Source: Clostridiales bacterium CCNA10 (GTDB lineage Bacteria; Bacillota; Clostridia; Oscillospirales; Oscillospiraceae). From it: DNA of 64,000 nt. The notes beneath the pieces are model-generated. The model was given only the letters and a program-made list of their open reading frames with translations. It was not told the origin of the DNA and did not search any database. Each line of letters opens with the position of its first letter. Position 1 is the stretch's first letter. Both the position numbers and the translations under genes were made by a program. The stretch covers positions 2,418,001-2,482,000 of the forward strand of contig AP018533.1 of NCBI GenBank assembly GCA_003573975.1, read 5' to 3'. This document shows positions 6,841-16,460 of the stretch, one piece after another.

Positions 6841-9753
6841 TTACTTATCCAGCTTCTGATGGAAGTTCATCAGGATCTGGGCCACCTGGGCCCGGGTGGC
6901 GGTGCCCTGGGGCGCGAGGGTGTTGTTCTCCATGCCGGAGATCAGGCCCTCATGGACCGCCCAGCGGATGGCGTCCACGGCGTAGGCGCTGACGCTGTCC
7001 CCGTCGGCGAACTCCCGCAGGACCATGCCGGAGGCGTCCGGGCTGCCCGCGTAGCGGTACAGGATCAGAGCCATCTGCTCCCGGGTGATGGAGGCGTCGG
7101 GGGCAAACTTCCCGTCGCCCACACCGGAGACATAGCCCTTCTCCGCCGCCCAGTTCACCGCGTCGGCGTACCAGGCGTTGGCCGCCACGTCAGCAAATGT
7201 GCCCTCCGCCTTCACAGTGGGCTTGCCGGACATGGCGTACAGGGTCTGGGCCAGCATGGCGCGGCTGAAGCCCGCGTTGGGCGCGAACTCCCGGGCGGAC
7301 ACGCCGGACATGATACCGTTCTCGGCCACATACTCCACGGCCTTGTAGTACCAGGCGCTCTTTGCCACATCGTCAAAGCGGGTGTCGGGCTTCTGGACGG
7401 TGCCGTCCTTGGTAAAGCTGGCCTCCACGGTGACCTTGCTGTCCGCCATGTGGAAGGTGTAGGTGGTCTCGGACCGCTTAGTGACCTTCAGGTCCTTGTT
7501 CTTAGCGTCGGTGACAGTCAGCTCGTCCAGCTCATAGCCCGCATCGGGCTTCACGGTGACGGTGATGCGGGTGCCGGCGGAGGCCTCGTCCGCGCTGACC
7601 GTCACGGAGCCGTGTCCGTTGTCCTCGGTGACGATGGCATAGGTGCGCTCATTGTCGGAGGAACCGGAGGAAGAATCGCTGTTCTTTTTCCACACGGCGG
7701 TAAGATCCTGGAACACACTGGCTTTGACCGTCTGACCACCCTTGTACTGAGTGCCGTCCTTAGCCTCCCAATACAGGAAGGTGTAACCCTCCTTGGTGGG
7801 GGTGGGCAGAGTGATCTCAAGGCCGAGGTTTTCCTCAGTAGTGCTCACAGTACCGTCGCTCCCGGCGGCATCCAGAGCATCCTCGATCTTGGAGTGGTAG
7901 GTGTAGATGCCGTTGCTGTCCTTGGCCTCAAAGTTCAAATTCGGATCCGCATACTTCGCCACCGACGAGGAGTAACTGCCGCCCTTTACAGTAGTCTCGG
8001 CTTTCGCAGGTGCCCCACTCTGATTGATGGAAATAATAGGCTTACCACCCGGTATGGTGAAGGTACCGCCCTCAATGGTCAGAACACCCTGATCAACCGT
8101 ATTAGCATCGTAACTTCCGTTGACCAGTACAGAACCAGCGCTCTCCTGTACACTGAAAGAACCGCCCTTGATCGTGGCCTCATTCCAGTTCATCACTGCG
8201 GCCTGCTTGGTATTTTCAAAGATGCCATCCACAATGGTCAGCTTGGCCCCGTCATCATTCTTTACTGTATTCAGGCCGCCGCTGAACGTACCACCAGTGA
8301 TCACCAGCTCCGGATTTGCATGGTTTGTCCCTTCGACATGACCGTTGCGTGGATTTTTATCGGTATAATTGTAATATCCATTTGCAATCATGCTGGAGAA
8401 ACCGCCGCTCTGGCTTACAGTTACACCATTATTGATAGTCATACTGCCGTGGTTCAGAATGTTATAATAGGAATTTTTCCCCGAAGTCTCTGCGTCTTGT
8501 CCAGTCTCCGCGCTGCGGGTGTACTGCCCACCGTTCAGCACTACGGTACCGTTATTATAGATCGCGGCACGGCCATGGCTCTTATTGTCTACTGTGCCAT
8601 CCCCCTGAATCGTCAGGGACGCACCATACTCCACTGTGATCGTATCCGATGTATTATTTTGAAGAGTCTTGCCGTTCAGGTCGAGGGTGACCGTGGTATC
8701 AGCGGGGATGGTGACATCAGCCGTCACATCCTTGTCCAGGACCACATCCACATCATCGCCAGCAGACAGGTAGTTCAGGCAATTTACATCGCTGAAAGTG
8801 CCGCCGGAGATAGCAACTTTACCGACCGATTGTTCGTCAAATACCAATTCACCAACGGTTCCATTTTCAACAAACATGTTCCAATTTGTCAAAAGCGAAG
8901 CATCTGCATAGTTGTCACCATATTCCGGACGCCAATCATATACGCCCAGCCTCCCGATGGTGCCACCTTTAATGGTTGTCGTCACAGATTCAGCGACCGT
9001 TGCCCCTCCTGTTTCCCACAGAGGAGTTTCACATGCAACGCTGGATATATTTCCATCATTGATTGTGGTTTCGATAATATCGCCTTTGTTATAGTTTCCA
9101 GTGGTAATGGCCCATTTCGTGTTGTTTGCAGTCAGCTCCGTCTGCTCGCCATTGATCGTCAACTTACCACAGTTATTGATAATAGGATTGGAAGAAGACA
9201 TGCTGTTGATCTTGACATTTTCGATTGTCAAATCACAATAATTTTTGATTCCAATCTTTGAAGTGCTGGATGAAAGGGTACCATTTTTAATGATAACCTT
9301 TGCTCCTTTCAACAGCTGCATGGCATTGGTTTCTGTCCCGGGAGACCCGACACCTTTGGTAATGGTATAGGTGTTTTCACCCAAATCGAGTGTGAAGTTG
9401 TCATCAGCTTGCACTTGAATGCCATCACCGGATGCATCCTTCAGCAGTGTCACCGTCTCGCCACCCTGAGCGGCTTCAATGGCTTCAGCCAAAGTGGCGT
9501 AATACTTACCACCAACTTCGGCCACAGAGTTTTCAGCAGTCTGGCCCGAAGCGGCATCCCCCGCATCCGTTCCATCCGCCGTCCCCTCTGTCTGGTCCCC
9601 GGCGTCCTCCGTAACCGGATCAGACTGCTCCGTAGCCGTGGCGGTCTGCTCCGTGCCGGACTCCGCTTCTGTCTCTGCCGCAAACGCGGCAGTCGGAAGC
9701 ATCGTCAACAGCATACACGCGGTCAGGATGCTTGCCAAAAGCTTGTTTTTCAT
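6841..9753 (-). CDS. Large SLH-anchored surface protein with beta-helix region
   Basis: A 970-residue secreted protein. Residues 1-26 form a signal peptide ending at AAFAAE; a Glu/Thr/Asp-rich linker follows. Residues about 80-640 contain repeated short strands of the type G-x-L/V-x-I-x-G-G-T-F, typical of right-handed parallel beta-helix or autotransporter-like adhesins. Then come a Listeria/Bacteroides-type repeat (KEGYTFLYWEAKDGTQYKGG), an InlB-B-like repeat, and three SLH domains from about residue 790 to the end (first one RFDDVAKSAWYYKAVEYV) that would bind the pyruvylated secondary wall polymer. AAAAGGAG precedes the start. The gene is less GC-rich in its middle than its neighbours, as is common for repetitive surface proteins. 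It is probably an adhesin or structural surface protein; the ligand is unknown. Confidence 0.88.
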   Translation of the reverse strand: MKNKLLASILTACMLLTMLPTAAFAAETEAESGTEQTATATEQSDPVTEDAGDQTEGTADGTDAGDAASGQTAENSVAEVGGKYYATLAEAIEAAQGGETVTLLKDASGDGIQVQADDNFTLDLGENTYTITKGVGSPGTETNAMQLLKGAKVIIKNGTLSSSTSKIGIKNYCDLTIENVKINSMSSSNPIINNCGKLTINGEQTELTANNTKWAITTGNYNKGDIIETTINDGNISSVACETPLWETGGATVAESVTTTIKGGTIGRLGVYDWRPEYGDNYADASLLTNWNMFVENGTVGELVFDEQSVGKVAISGGTFSDVNCLNYLSAGDDVDVVLDKDVTADVTIPADTTVTLDLNGKTLQNNTSDTITVEYGASLTIQGDGTVDNKSHGRAAIYNNGTVVLNGGQYTRSAETGQDAETSGKNSYYNILNHGSMTINNGVTVSQSGGFSSMIANGYYNYTDKNPRNGHVEGTNHANPELVITGGTFSGGLNTVKNDDGAKLTIVDGIFENTKQAAVMNWNEATIKGGSFSVQESAGSVLVNGSYDANTVDQGVLTIEGGTFTIPGGKPIISINQSGAPAKAETTVKGGSYSSSVAKYADPNLNFEAKDSNGIYTYHSKIEDALDAAGSDGTVSTTEENLGLEITLPTPTKEGYTFLYWEAKDGTQYKGGQTVKASVFQDLTAVWKKNSDSSSGSSDNERTYAIVTEDNGHGSVTVSADEASAGTRITVTVKPDAGYELDELTVTDAKNKDLKVTKRSETTYTFHMADSKVTVEASFTKDGTVQKPDTRFDDVAKSAWYYKAVEYVAENGIMSGVSAREFAPNAGFSRAMLAQTLYAMSGKPTVKAEGTFADVAANAWYADAVNWAAEKGYVSGVGDGKFAPDASITREQMALILYRYAGSPDASGMVLREFADGDSVSAYAVDAIRWAVHEGLISGMENNTLAPQGTATRAQVAQILMNFHQKLDK

Positions 9754-9812
9754 TCCTTAGCACTCCTTTTCTATTATTTTGATCTGGTCCTCCAGCCAGT
9801 CCGCAAAGGCTT

Positions 9813-9885
9813 GTCTCTCTCCTGAGCGGAGAGAGACAGCCCCATGGGGCTGTGCTTCAAATTGAACAAAATTTCAGTTTTGTTC
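9813..9885 (-). promoter_or_regulatory. Hairpin-rich 5' leader of the SLH surface protein mRNA
   Basis: Three consecutive perfect inverted repeats lie between the promoter and the start codon: 9864-9871 with 9878-9885 (right at the expected transcript 5' end), the 16-base palindrome 9837-9852, and 9813-9822 with 9828-9837. None is followed by a T run, so they look like stability or translation-control elements rather than terminators. Confidence 0.6.
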
Positions 9886-9891
9886 TCTGTA

Positions 9892-9920
9892 AATATACCA
9901 CATCCATCCAATCTTTTCAA
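9892..9920 (-). promoter_or_regulatory. Promoter of the SLH surface protein gene
   Basis: Minus-strand TTGAAA, 17-base spacer, TATATT. It implies a leader of about 130 bases. Together with the murI terminator at 10016-10055 it accounts for the gene-free stretch 9754-10090. Confidence 0.7.
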
Positions 9921-10015
9921 GCAAAATCGGCATTTTTCTTCCATATCTCCAAATATCTGTCCGGCGGAGGTCACACCTGGAAAATCAGCCGCCCGGCATG
10001 ACAGAAAAATCTCCC

Positions 10016-10055
10016 CAAAATAAATACAACGGGAGGGGCAAGATGCCCCTCCCGT
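10016..10055 (-). terminator. Intrinsic terminator of murI
   Basis: Twelve-base stem (10029-10040 with 10044-10055), three-base loop, followed on the minus strand by the T-rich stretch TTGTATTTATTTT. Confidence 0.75.
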
Positions 10056-10090
10056 ACACGATGTCAAGGAACCATGTCAACCCACAAGGC

Positions 10091-10906
10091 TTACAGCTTC
10101 ATGGGGGGATAGAACTGCACGGAGGTCACCGGGTCCAGGCCCACCTTCGCCGCCTTCATGGTGTACTCCTCGGTGCTGCCGGTGGTGAAGATGTCCAGCT
10201 TGCCCTGCCCGGGCTGATCGTTGACCAGCCCCTTCTCCTCCAGATAGCGGCCCACGGTCCGGGCCATCTGCTCGGCGGGGTCCACCAGCTTCAGCTGGGG
10301 ATACAGGCGGTTGATGTTCTCCTCCACCAGGGGATAGTGGGTGCAGCCCAGAACGCAGCACTCCACCTTCTCCTCGTTGACCAGCTGCTCCAGGTTCTCT
10401 CGAAGGTCATCGTCAATGGCGGCCTGTCCGGCGGGATTGCCCACGTTGCGCTCCACCAGGTTGGCCAGGTTGGGGCAGCCATGGCTGATGACCTGCTTAT
10501 CCGGCGCCACCTTTCCGATCAGATCGGGGTAGCAGTGGGTGGAGGCGGTAAAGCAGGTGGAGATCACGCCCACCTTATGGGCGGGCAGCTGGGCCACCGC
10601 GTCCGCGCCAGCCTGGACCACGCTGAGCACCGGACAGCTCATTTCATCCCGGTACTGGTCGATGAGGCAGGAGATGGTATTGCAGGCCACCAGCAGCGCC
10701 TTCACGCCGTGGTCCTCCATAAAGCGCAGCATATAGCGGGTCATGGTGAGGATCTCCTCCGCGCTGTGGTTGCCGTAAGGCGTATTGGCCCCGTCGCCCA
10801 GATAGAGCAGATTCTCATGTGGCATCAGCTTCTGCACCTTCCGGGCCACGCTGAAGCCACCGATTCCGGAGTCGATCACGCCGATAGGACTTTCTTTAGT
10901 TATCAT
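10091..10906 (-). CDS. murI: Glutamate racemase
   Basis: Makes D-glutamate for peptidoglycan by cofactor-independent two-base racemisation. The 271-residue product has the expected motifs: IGVIDSGIGGFSV at the N terminus, the first catalytic cysteine in VACNT (about residue 76) and the second in LGCTHYPL (about residue 188). The ATG at 10906 gives the usual family length and has GAAGGA about eight bases upstream; an in-frame earlier ATG would add a non-conserved stretch. It is monocistronic, bounded by terminators on both sides. Confidence 0.94.
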   Translation of the reverse strand: MITKESPIGVIDSGIGGFSVARKVQKLMPHENLLYLGDGANTPYGNHSAEEILTMTRYMLRFMEDHGVKALLVACNTISCLIDQYRDEMSCPVLSVVQAGADAVAQLPAHKVGVISTCFTASTHCYPDLIGKVAPDKQVISHGCPNLANLVERNVGNPAGQAAIDDDLRENLEQLVNEEKVECCVLGCTHYPLVEENINRLYPQLKLVDPAEQMARTVGRYLEEKGLVNDQPGQGKLDIFTTGSTEEYTMKAAKVGLDPVTSVQFYPPMKL

Positions 10907-10972
10907 GGTTCTATCCTTCTTTCCCGGGAGCACCGCTCCCGATTCTATGTTCATCATAACATGACGCCGCCG

Positions 10973-10992
10973 AAAAAGGTAGCCCCTTTTTG
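10973..10992 (-). terminator. Likely terminator of the wal operon
   Basis: On the minus strand AAAAAGG, short loop, CCTTTTT just after the last gene of the walR-walK-yycH-yycI run. Confidence 0.5.
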
Positions 10993-11018
10993 TGAAAGTT
11001 CCCATCTTCTCCTGCCGC

Positions 11019-11882
11019 TCAGAACGGAAGCTCCGGCTCACCGGGATCAGCCCGGCTCAGCTCGCCTGTGAGGGTGTTCAGCAGATAGGCCCCCGTGTCT
11101 GTGGAGATCGACCACACCGGCACCAGGTCGGACGGCCCCGCCCCGTTGGGCAGCGGGTTCAGATATCCCTCTGTGATGCTGTCGATCCGGCTGCACACAT
11201 CTCCCAGGGCGGTGACGCCGTGATAGAACTGGAACAGGGTGGTGGGGATGGAGATCGGCTCCCGGCTGGGGTCCAGCTCCGGCTCCCCGTTCAGCCGCCG
11301 CCCCTCCACCTGCACCAGACAGCCGTTTTTATAGCTCAGGGTCAGCTCCTGCCGGAACAGGGGCGCTCCCTTCCAGCTCTGCTGGACCACCACCGTGGTC
11401 ACCGCCTCCTCCCCCGCTGTTCCGGTGGACGCCACAACGTCCCCCTCAAACTCCAGCAGGCGGAGGACCTGCTGCGTGTAGTCCATGGACTCCGGCTCCT
11501 GGATGGGGAACTCCCCCTCCACAAACTCGCCCTTCAGGGCGCCGTCCCGGTGGAACTGGAGGTACCCCTTTTCATTATAATAGCGAAAGGCCTCCGCGCC
11601 CCAGGACAGCTCCTGGACGGCTCCGCCCAGCAGGGCCGAGGCGATCCGGGACTCCTGTTCCCGGTCCCGCTTCACAGTCTGGGGCAGAAGGCCCATCTGA
11701 CCCGGGATGGCGGCCGGGTCCACCTCGATCCCGCTGTTGTGTAAAAACAGGATGGCATTCTCCCGGGCCTCCTGCTGCATCTGCCGCCCCTGATACGCCC
11801 GCTGAAGCACAAAAGAGAGCAGTCCAATGTTGGTGATCAGCAGGATCGTCAGGATCATGGTCTTGATCCGCGGCCATTCCAT
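11019..11882 (-). CDS. yycI: YycI-family regulator of WalK
   Basis: A 287-residue protein with one N-terminal membrane span (TMILTILLITNIGLLSFVL) and an extracytoplasmic remainder. Its place as last gene after walR, walK and yycH, and the EWPRIKTMIL start followed by a single span, match the YycI family, which with YycH binds WalK in the membrane and tunes its activity. It begins five bases after the yycH stop. Identification rests on position and topology more than on sharp motifs. Confidence 0.82.
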   Translation of the reverse strand: MEWPRIKTMILTILLITNIGLLSFVLQRAYQGRQMQQEARENAILFLHNSGIEVDPAAIPGQMGLLPQTVKRDREQESRIASALLGGAVQELSWGAEAFRYYNEKGYLQFHRDGALKGEFVEGEFPIQEPESMDYTQQVLRLLEFEGDVVASTGTAGEEAVTTVVVQQSWKGAPLFRQELTLSYKNGCLVQVEGRRLNGEPELDPSREPISIPTTLFQFYHGVTALGDVCSRIDSITEGYLNPLPNGAGPSDLVPVWSISTDTGAYLLNTLTGELSRADPGEPELPF

Positions 11883-11887
11883 GACTC

Positions 11888-13198
11888 CTACCCCCTCCCG
11901 CTCAGCTCGCTGGCGGCCGCCCAGGAGGCGGTCACCATTTCCGCGCCGGTATCCAGATAGACCAGCAGCAGCTCCTCATTCTCGTGGCCCTTGGCCTCCA
12001 TGGCCGCCATGGCCTGCCGCTCAGGCAGCACCACGGTGGTGGTCCCGGTATCCGTATAGCACCGCATCCGGAGCTGAAACCCGGTGATCTGTCCCTGCTC
12101 CACCGTGAAACGGGCCGCCCAGCCGTCCTCTCCCAGCCGGACCTGGACGCCGTCCAGACTGTATCCGAACTGGATCTCCCAGCCGCCCTGCCCCGTCTCC
12201 CGGGCAGACATCAGGAACAGACGCTCCTCGCCGCCCACAGCGTCCACGGCCTGCTGGGCCAGATCCCGGCAGCCCTCCACCGCCTCATAGACCCCTCCGC
12301 CGGAGAGCAGGTAGCGGTCGCTCCCCTCAGCGGCCGGCTCATAGGTCACAGTCCCGTCCGCGCCGATCCGCAGGGTGTCGTTTCGGCTGCGGATGACCTG
12401 CTCCCCCGCTCCGCTGAAGGAGGCGGAGCTTTCCGGAAAGCCAAGCGCCTCCTGAAGCCCGCTGAGGCTCTGGCTCCCCCCCAGGGGATCCACACTGGCA
12501 TAAACAGCGGGGCTCAGCGGCTCCCCCAGGACCAGCGTACAGGGCTCCAGCCCGCTATATTCCTCCGTCTCAAAGGCAAAGCGCGCCCCGTTGTCCCGCA
12601 GGGTCTCCACCACTTCCTCCAGCCGGCTGGCGCTGACTACATCGGAGGCGCAGGCATAGTACCCTCCGGCCATCTCGTCAAAATAGCACAGGAATACCCG
12701 ACCCTCCCGGGCGGCCAGCACCATCCGCCGCACCGATCCGGTCAGCATGGGATTTTCCACTGAGAGCCAGCCGTCCAGCACCTCCAGAGGCACCTCCCCC
12801 TGCCAGTCAAAGTACAGGCCGGGTGCGGCGGACAGAGCCTGCCGCCACTCCGCCTCCGTCACCTCCTTCAGCTGGTTGGCACTGCTCAGGGCTTCCACCA
12901 GAATGGTATATGCCTGCTGGAACAGATCCGCTGTATCCGCTTCGCTGTACTGCACACCGAAGCGCTGTACCTCGTTCCCACCGGCGGGAATCACAGCTGC
13001 CATACGCAGCGGCCGGGCCGTCTCAGCAGGATCGGCCACCGCGAGTCCTCCGCCTCCTGTGGATGGCCGGGACAGCAGGCCGGAGGGCACTGCGATGCTC
13101 TGGGTCAGAACCACCAGGTACACCGCCGAGCAGCTGAGCAGCACGATCAAAAGACTTTTGATCCGCTCCACGATTTGCTTCCTTCTCCGTTTACTCAT
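11888..13198 (-). CDS. yycH: YycH-family regulator of WalK
   Basis: A 436-residue protein with an N-terminal basic stretch, one membrane span (SLLIVLLSCSAVYLVVLTQS) and a long extracytoplasmic region. YycH partners YycI and WalK. Its ATG lies in ATGAGTAA, overlapping the walK stop codon, so translation is coupled to walK. A TTG farther upstream in frame is less likely because the overlap arrangement is typical. Sequence conservation in this family is low, so the call leans on synteny. Confidence 0.82.
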   Translation of the reverse strand: MSKRRRKQIVERIKSLLIVLLSCSAVYLVVLTQSIAVPSGLLSRPSTGGGGLAVADPAETARPLRMAAVIPAGGNEVQRFGVQYSEADTADLFQQAYTILVEALSSANQLKEVTEAEWRQALSAAPGLYFDWQGEVPLEVLDGWLSVENPMLTGSVRRMVLAAREGRVFLCYFDEMAGGYYACASDVVSASRLEEVVETLRDNGARFAFETEEYSGLEPCTLVLGEPLSPAVYASVDPLGGSQSLSGLQEALGFPESSASFSGAGEQVIRSRNDTLRIGADGTVTYEPAAEGSDRYLLSGGGVYEAVEGCRDLAQQAVDAVGGEERLFLMSARETGQGGWEIQFGYSLDGVQVRLGEDGWAARFTVEQGQITGFQLRMRCYTDTGTTTVVLPERQAMAAMEAKGHENEELLLVYLDTGAEMVTASWAAASELSGRG

Positions 13199-14969
13199 GG
13201 CGCGGCCCCTCAATCTTCAGCTCCATGCGCACCGACAGGCCGGGTCCCTCCCGGTCCACCAGCTCCAGCACGCCCTCATGCCGCGCCACGATCTCCTTGG
13301 CGATGGACAGGCCTAAGCCGGTGCCGCCCGACTGGCGGGAGCGGGCCTTGTCCACCCGGTAAAAGCGCTCGAAAATGCGGGGGCGGTCCTCCGGTGGGAT
13401 CCCAATGCCGTTGTCATCCACCTGCATCCAGACACGGTCCCCGGTCCGGCCGGCAGAAATGACGATTTTTCCCCCGTCCGGCGTATATTTGATGGAGTTG
13501 GAGACGATGTTCATCATCACCTGGACGGTGCGCTCCCGGTCGGCGGTCACCTCGGGCAGGCCGTCCTCCAGCTCCAGCTCCAGGGTATGGCTGTGGCGCT
13601 GGGCCTCCATATAGACCGCGTTGTACAGGTCCTGCACCGCCGCCTCGAAGGAGAACCGCGCCAGCTTCAGATCATCCCGCCCGGAGTCGAACCGGGACAG
13701 GGTGAGCAGGTCCTGGACGATGTGGGTCATGCGGTCGCTCTCCCCCAGAATGACGCCCAAAAACTTCTTTTCCATGGCCGGCGGGATGTCCCCAGCGCTG
13801 TCAGAGAGGGTCTCGGCATAGCTGCGGATGTTGGTCAGCGGGGTACGCAGCTCATGGGAGACGTTGGCCACGAACTCCCGCTGGAGCTCCTGGTTCTTCC
13901 GCTGCTCCGTCACGTCGTGGAGCACCGCCAGCACGCCACCCTGCTGCTCCCGGTCAAAGGGGGCCATCAGCAGTTCCAGACAGCGGTCCCGCACCTGGCG
14001 CTCCGCCTCCAGATGATCGGGGGCAGCCATGACCTCCTCCAGAGAGGCCAGGCCGCCGAACAGCTGGCCGTAGGTGGTGTCCCCGCCGATGGTGCAGCCC
14101 AGCATCACTGCCGCCGCGGGATTGGAGTGGATGACCCGCCCCTCCCGGTCAAAGGCCACCACGCCGTCTGTCATGTGGAGGAACAGGGTATCCAGCTTGT
14201 TGCGCTCATTTTCCACCTGGCGCAGGGTGTCCCGCAGCTGCCGCGCCATGTCATTGAAGGTGTCGGTGAGCACGCCGATCTCATCCCGGGAGGTCACTTC
14301 GATCCGCCGGGAGAAATCCCCCTCCGCCACCCGCATGGCTCCCTCGGTCAGGCGCTGGATGGGGATGATCATGGTTTTGGACAGCAGGAAGGAGAGCAGA
14401 ATGGAGATGAACAGGCCAAAGACAAGTGACTCCAGGATCAGCACAAAGATCTGGTTGATCAGGCTGTTCACCGTGGTCTTGTTGTCCAGGATGTAGATGA
14501 CATACTGGCCGTCTCCCCGGCTGAAGGGGAGCGCCACATCCATATAGTCTGCGGCGATATTGGCCTGTGTCCCCTCCTCCTTCTCCACCAGGGCCCGGGT
14601 CAGATTGGGGGAGTTGTACTCCAGACCCCGGCCCTCCGCCTCGTCGGTCCCGGCCAGATAGGCGCCGGTCTCCCCGTCCAGGATGTACAGGGTTCGGCTC
14701 CGGCCGTCCAGGCCCAGCTCGCCGGAATAGGCCTGCATGATCTCCAGCACGGCTTCCGCCCCGTTCTCCTCCCCGGAGTTCTCCGTCTGGAGGGTCCGGC
14801 TCAGGGCCGGGTTCTGGCTCTGGTCAAACACCTGGCTCATCTGGGTGTAAAACTCCTCCAGATAGAACGCCATCACTGAATTGATCAAAAACGCGCCCAC
14901 CACTGCCATCAGGGACAGGATGAGCAGCACCATGATCATCACCAGCTTCATGTGTACGCTGCGCAGCAT
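13191..14969 (-). CDS. walK: Sensor histidine kinase WalK (YycG)
   Basis: A 592-residue kinase of the essential cell-wall homeostasis system. Order: membrane span (residues about 10-30), extracytoplasmic sensor region of about 150 residues, second span, HAMP (TMIIPIQRLTEGAM), PAS (LFLHMTDGVVAFDREGRVIHSN), HisKA with the phospho-acceptor in VSHELRTPL, and HATPase with N box NIVSNSIKYT, DNGIGIP and GGTGLGLSI. The ATG at 14969 has an AGGGGGAG site; an in-frame start ten codons earlier has none. The kinase follows walR and precedes yycH and yycI, the standard order. Confidence 0.95.
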   Translation of the reverse strand: MLRSVHMKLVMIMVLLILSLMAVVGAFLINSVMAFYLEEFYTQMSQVFDQSQNPALSRTLQTENSGEENGAEAVLEIMQAYSGELGLDGRSRTLYILDGETGAYLAGTDEAEGRGLEYNSPNLTRALVEKEEGTQANIAADYMDVALPFSRGDGQYVIYILDNKTTVNSLINQIFVLILESLVFGLFISILLSFLLSKTMIIPIQRLTEGAMRVAEGDFSRRIEVTSRDEIGVLTDTFNDMARQLRDTLRQVENERNKLDTLFLHMTDGVVAFDREGRVIHSNPAAAVMLGCTIGGDTTYGQLFGGLASLEEVMAAPDHLEAERQVRDRCLELLMAPFDREQQGGVLAVLHDVTEQRKNQELQREFVANVSHELRTPLTNIRSYAETLSDSAGDIPPAMEKKFLGVILGESDRMTHIVQDLLTLSRFDSGRDDLKLARFSFEAAVQDLYNAVYMEAQRHSHTLELELEDGLPEVTADRERTVQVMMNIVSNSIKYTPDGGKIVISAGRTGDRVWMQVDDNGIGIPPEDRPRIFERFYRVDKARSRQSGGTGLGLSIAKEIVARHEGVLELVDREGPGLSVRMELKIEGPRHE

Positions 14970-15058
14970 CGGCGCTCCCCCTTCTCTTCCGCAAAACATT
15001 CCCGGCGCGGTCTTTCTGCCCGCACTGGCACCTTCTCCGTTGTCCGGCTCTGCCCAAG

Positions 15059-15778
15059 TCAGCCCGGCTGGCTGCCGAACAGATAGCCCATCCCCCGCTT
15101 GGTCAGGATAAACTTGGGAGCGGCAGGGTCGTCCTCAAGCTTTTCCCGCAGGCGGCGGACGGCCACATCCACAGCCCGCACGTCGCCCACATAGCCCTCA
15201 TAGTTCCAGACGTGCTCCATCAGGGCCTCCCGGGAAAACACCTTCCCCGGCTGGGAGGCCAGGAAGCGGATCAGCTCATACTCCCGCTGGGTCAGGTCCA
15301 GGGGCTTTCTGTCCTTGAACACGGTGGCCCCGTCCAGATCGATGGAGACCCGTCCCAGCTCCAGCCGTTTCTCCGTTTCTCCGGCGGGCGGGGCGCTCTG
15401 GGCCGGAGCCATATCCACCCGGCGGATGTTCGCCTTCACCCGGGCCATCAGCTCCCGCATGGCGAAGGGCTTGGTGATGTAATCGTCCGCCCCCAGCTCC
15501 AGGCCCAGCACCTTGTCGGTCTCCTCCTCCCGGGCGGTAAGCATCAGGATGGGGACCGACGAGCCGGCCTCCCGAAGCTTCCGGCACACATCAAAGCCGT
15601 TCATCTCCGGCAGCATCAGGTCCAGCAGGATCAGATCCGGGTTCTGCTCCAGCGCCAGCTGAAGTCCGGTCTTTCCGTCGTACGCCTCCAGGGTGTCGTA
15701 CCCCTCCCGGCTGAGATTGAAGGACAGAATATCCACGATATTCTGCTCATCCTCCACGATCAGGATGGTCTTTCCCAC
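15059..15778 (-). CDS. walR: Response regulator WalR (YycF)
   Basis: OmpR-family regulator of 239 residues. The receiver has the acidic pair in IVEDE, phospho-acceptor Asp in DLILLDLMLPEMNG (residue about 53), and Lys in YITKPFAMREL. The winged helix ends in VDVAVRRLREKLEDDP and RGMGYLF, closely WalR-like. The start is GTG at 15778 with GGAGGAGG upstream. WalR controls peptidoglycan hydrolase genes in Firmicutes. Confidence 0.95.
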   Translation of the reverse strand: MGKTILIVEDEQNIVDILSFNLSREGYDTLEAYDGKTGLQLALEQNPDLILLDLMLPEMNGFDVCRKLREAGSSVPILMLTAREEETDKVLGLELGADDYITKPFAMRELMARVKANIRRVDMAPAQSAPPAGETEKRLELGRVSIDLDGATVFKDRKPLDLTQREYELIRFLASQPGKVFSREALMEHVWNYEGYVGDVRAVDVAVRRLREKLEDDPAAPKFILTKRGMGYLFGSQPG

Positions 15779-15793
15779 AGAGCTTCCTCCTCC

Positions 15794-16330
15794 TTACAAT
15801 TTCAGCAGCACCTTGGTCTTCAGCACTCCGGCCACCGTCTTGGCGTCCTCGATGGTCCCATCCATGACCTGCTCCAGCAGCTGGTCAAAGGGCATGGTGA
15901 CCACATTCAAAAATTCATCGTCGTCCGGATGGCTGTCCGCCCGGGACAAGCCCCGGGCCAGATAGAGGTGCAGCCGCTCATTGCAGAAGCCGGGTGAGGC
16001 CAGCAGGCACCCCAGATAGGTCAGCTCCTCCGCTTCCAGTCCGGTCTCCTCGCTCAGTTCCCGCCGGGCCGCCGTCTCATGGGGCTCGCCGGCGTCCAGC
16101 TTGCCTGCCGGCAGCTCCAGGATGACCTGGTGGAAGGGATAGCGGTACTGCTGCACCAGTGTCACGTTCCCCTCCCCGTCCAGCGGCAGGACCGCCACGC
16201 CGCCTGGGTGGAGCACCACCTCCCGGGACGCTTGTTTTCCATCGGGCAGCTCCGCCTGGTCCACCAGCAGGGTCACGATCTTCCCCTCAAAAATGCTGTG
16301 GCTCTCCAACGTGCGTTCTGTCAAATCCAT
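15794..16330 (-). CDS. NUDIX hydrolase, ADP-ribose pyrophosphatase type
   Basis: A 178-residue NudF-like enzyme. The Nudix box is complete: G, five residues, E, seven residues, RELSEETGL (residues about 80-102). LPAGK before the box and the proline-containing region after it (SPGFCNERLHLYLA) fit ADP-ribose hydrolases. The gene precedes walR by 15 bases and is the first gene behind the operon promoter. I chose the ATG at 16330 (AGAGG upstream); a GTG at 16378 is possible but lacks a good ribosome site. Confidence 0.85.
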   Translation of the reverse strand: MDLTERTLESHSIFEGKIVTLLVDQAELPDGKQASREVVLHPGGVAVLPLDGEGNVTLVQQYRYPFHQVILELPAGKLDAGEPHETAARRELSEETGLEAEELTYLGCLLASPGFCNERLHLYLARGLSRADSHPDDDEFLNVVTMPFDQLLEQVMDGTIEDAKTVAGVLKTKVLLKL

Positions 16331-16431
16331 CGCAATGACCGTCCTCTCTGCGCCGCACTGTCCTGGGCGCTCGTTCACACTTTGCGGCTCTGTTCTTCTG
16401 ACGGCTTTATCCAGCAGCCGTAATCAGATTT

Positions 16432-16460
16432 ATTATACCACATCCCCATACCCTGGTAAA
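16432..16460 (-). promoter_or_regulatory. Promoter of the nudix-walRK-yycHI operon
   Basis: Minus-strand TTTACC, 17-base spacer, TATAAT, about 100 bases before the nudix start. Between this and the DUF1292 promoter (16461-16643) lies AT-rich sequence in which I see no gene. Confidence 0.65.

Noticed and set aside
6712..9261. An 849-codon plus-strand frame opposite the SLH protein
   Set aside because: Shadow of the SLH gene: the minus-strand product has signal peptide, repeats and SLH domains, the plus-strand one has nothing recognisable.
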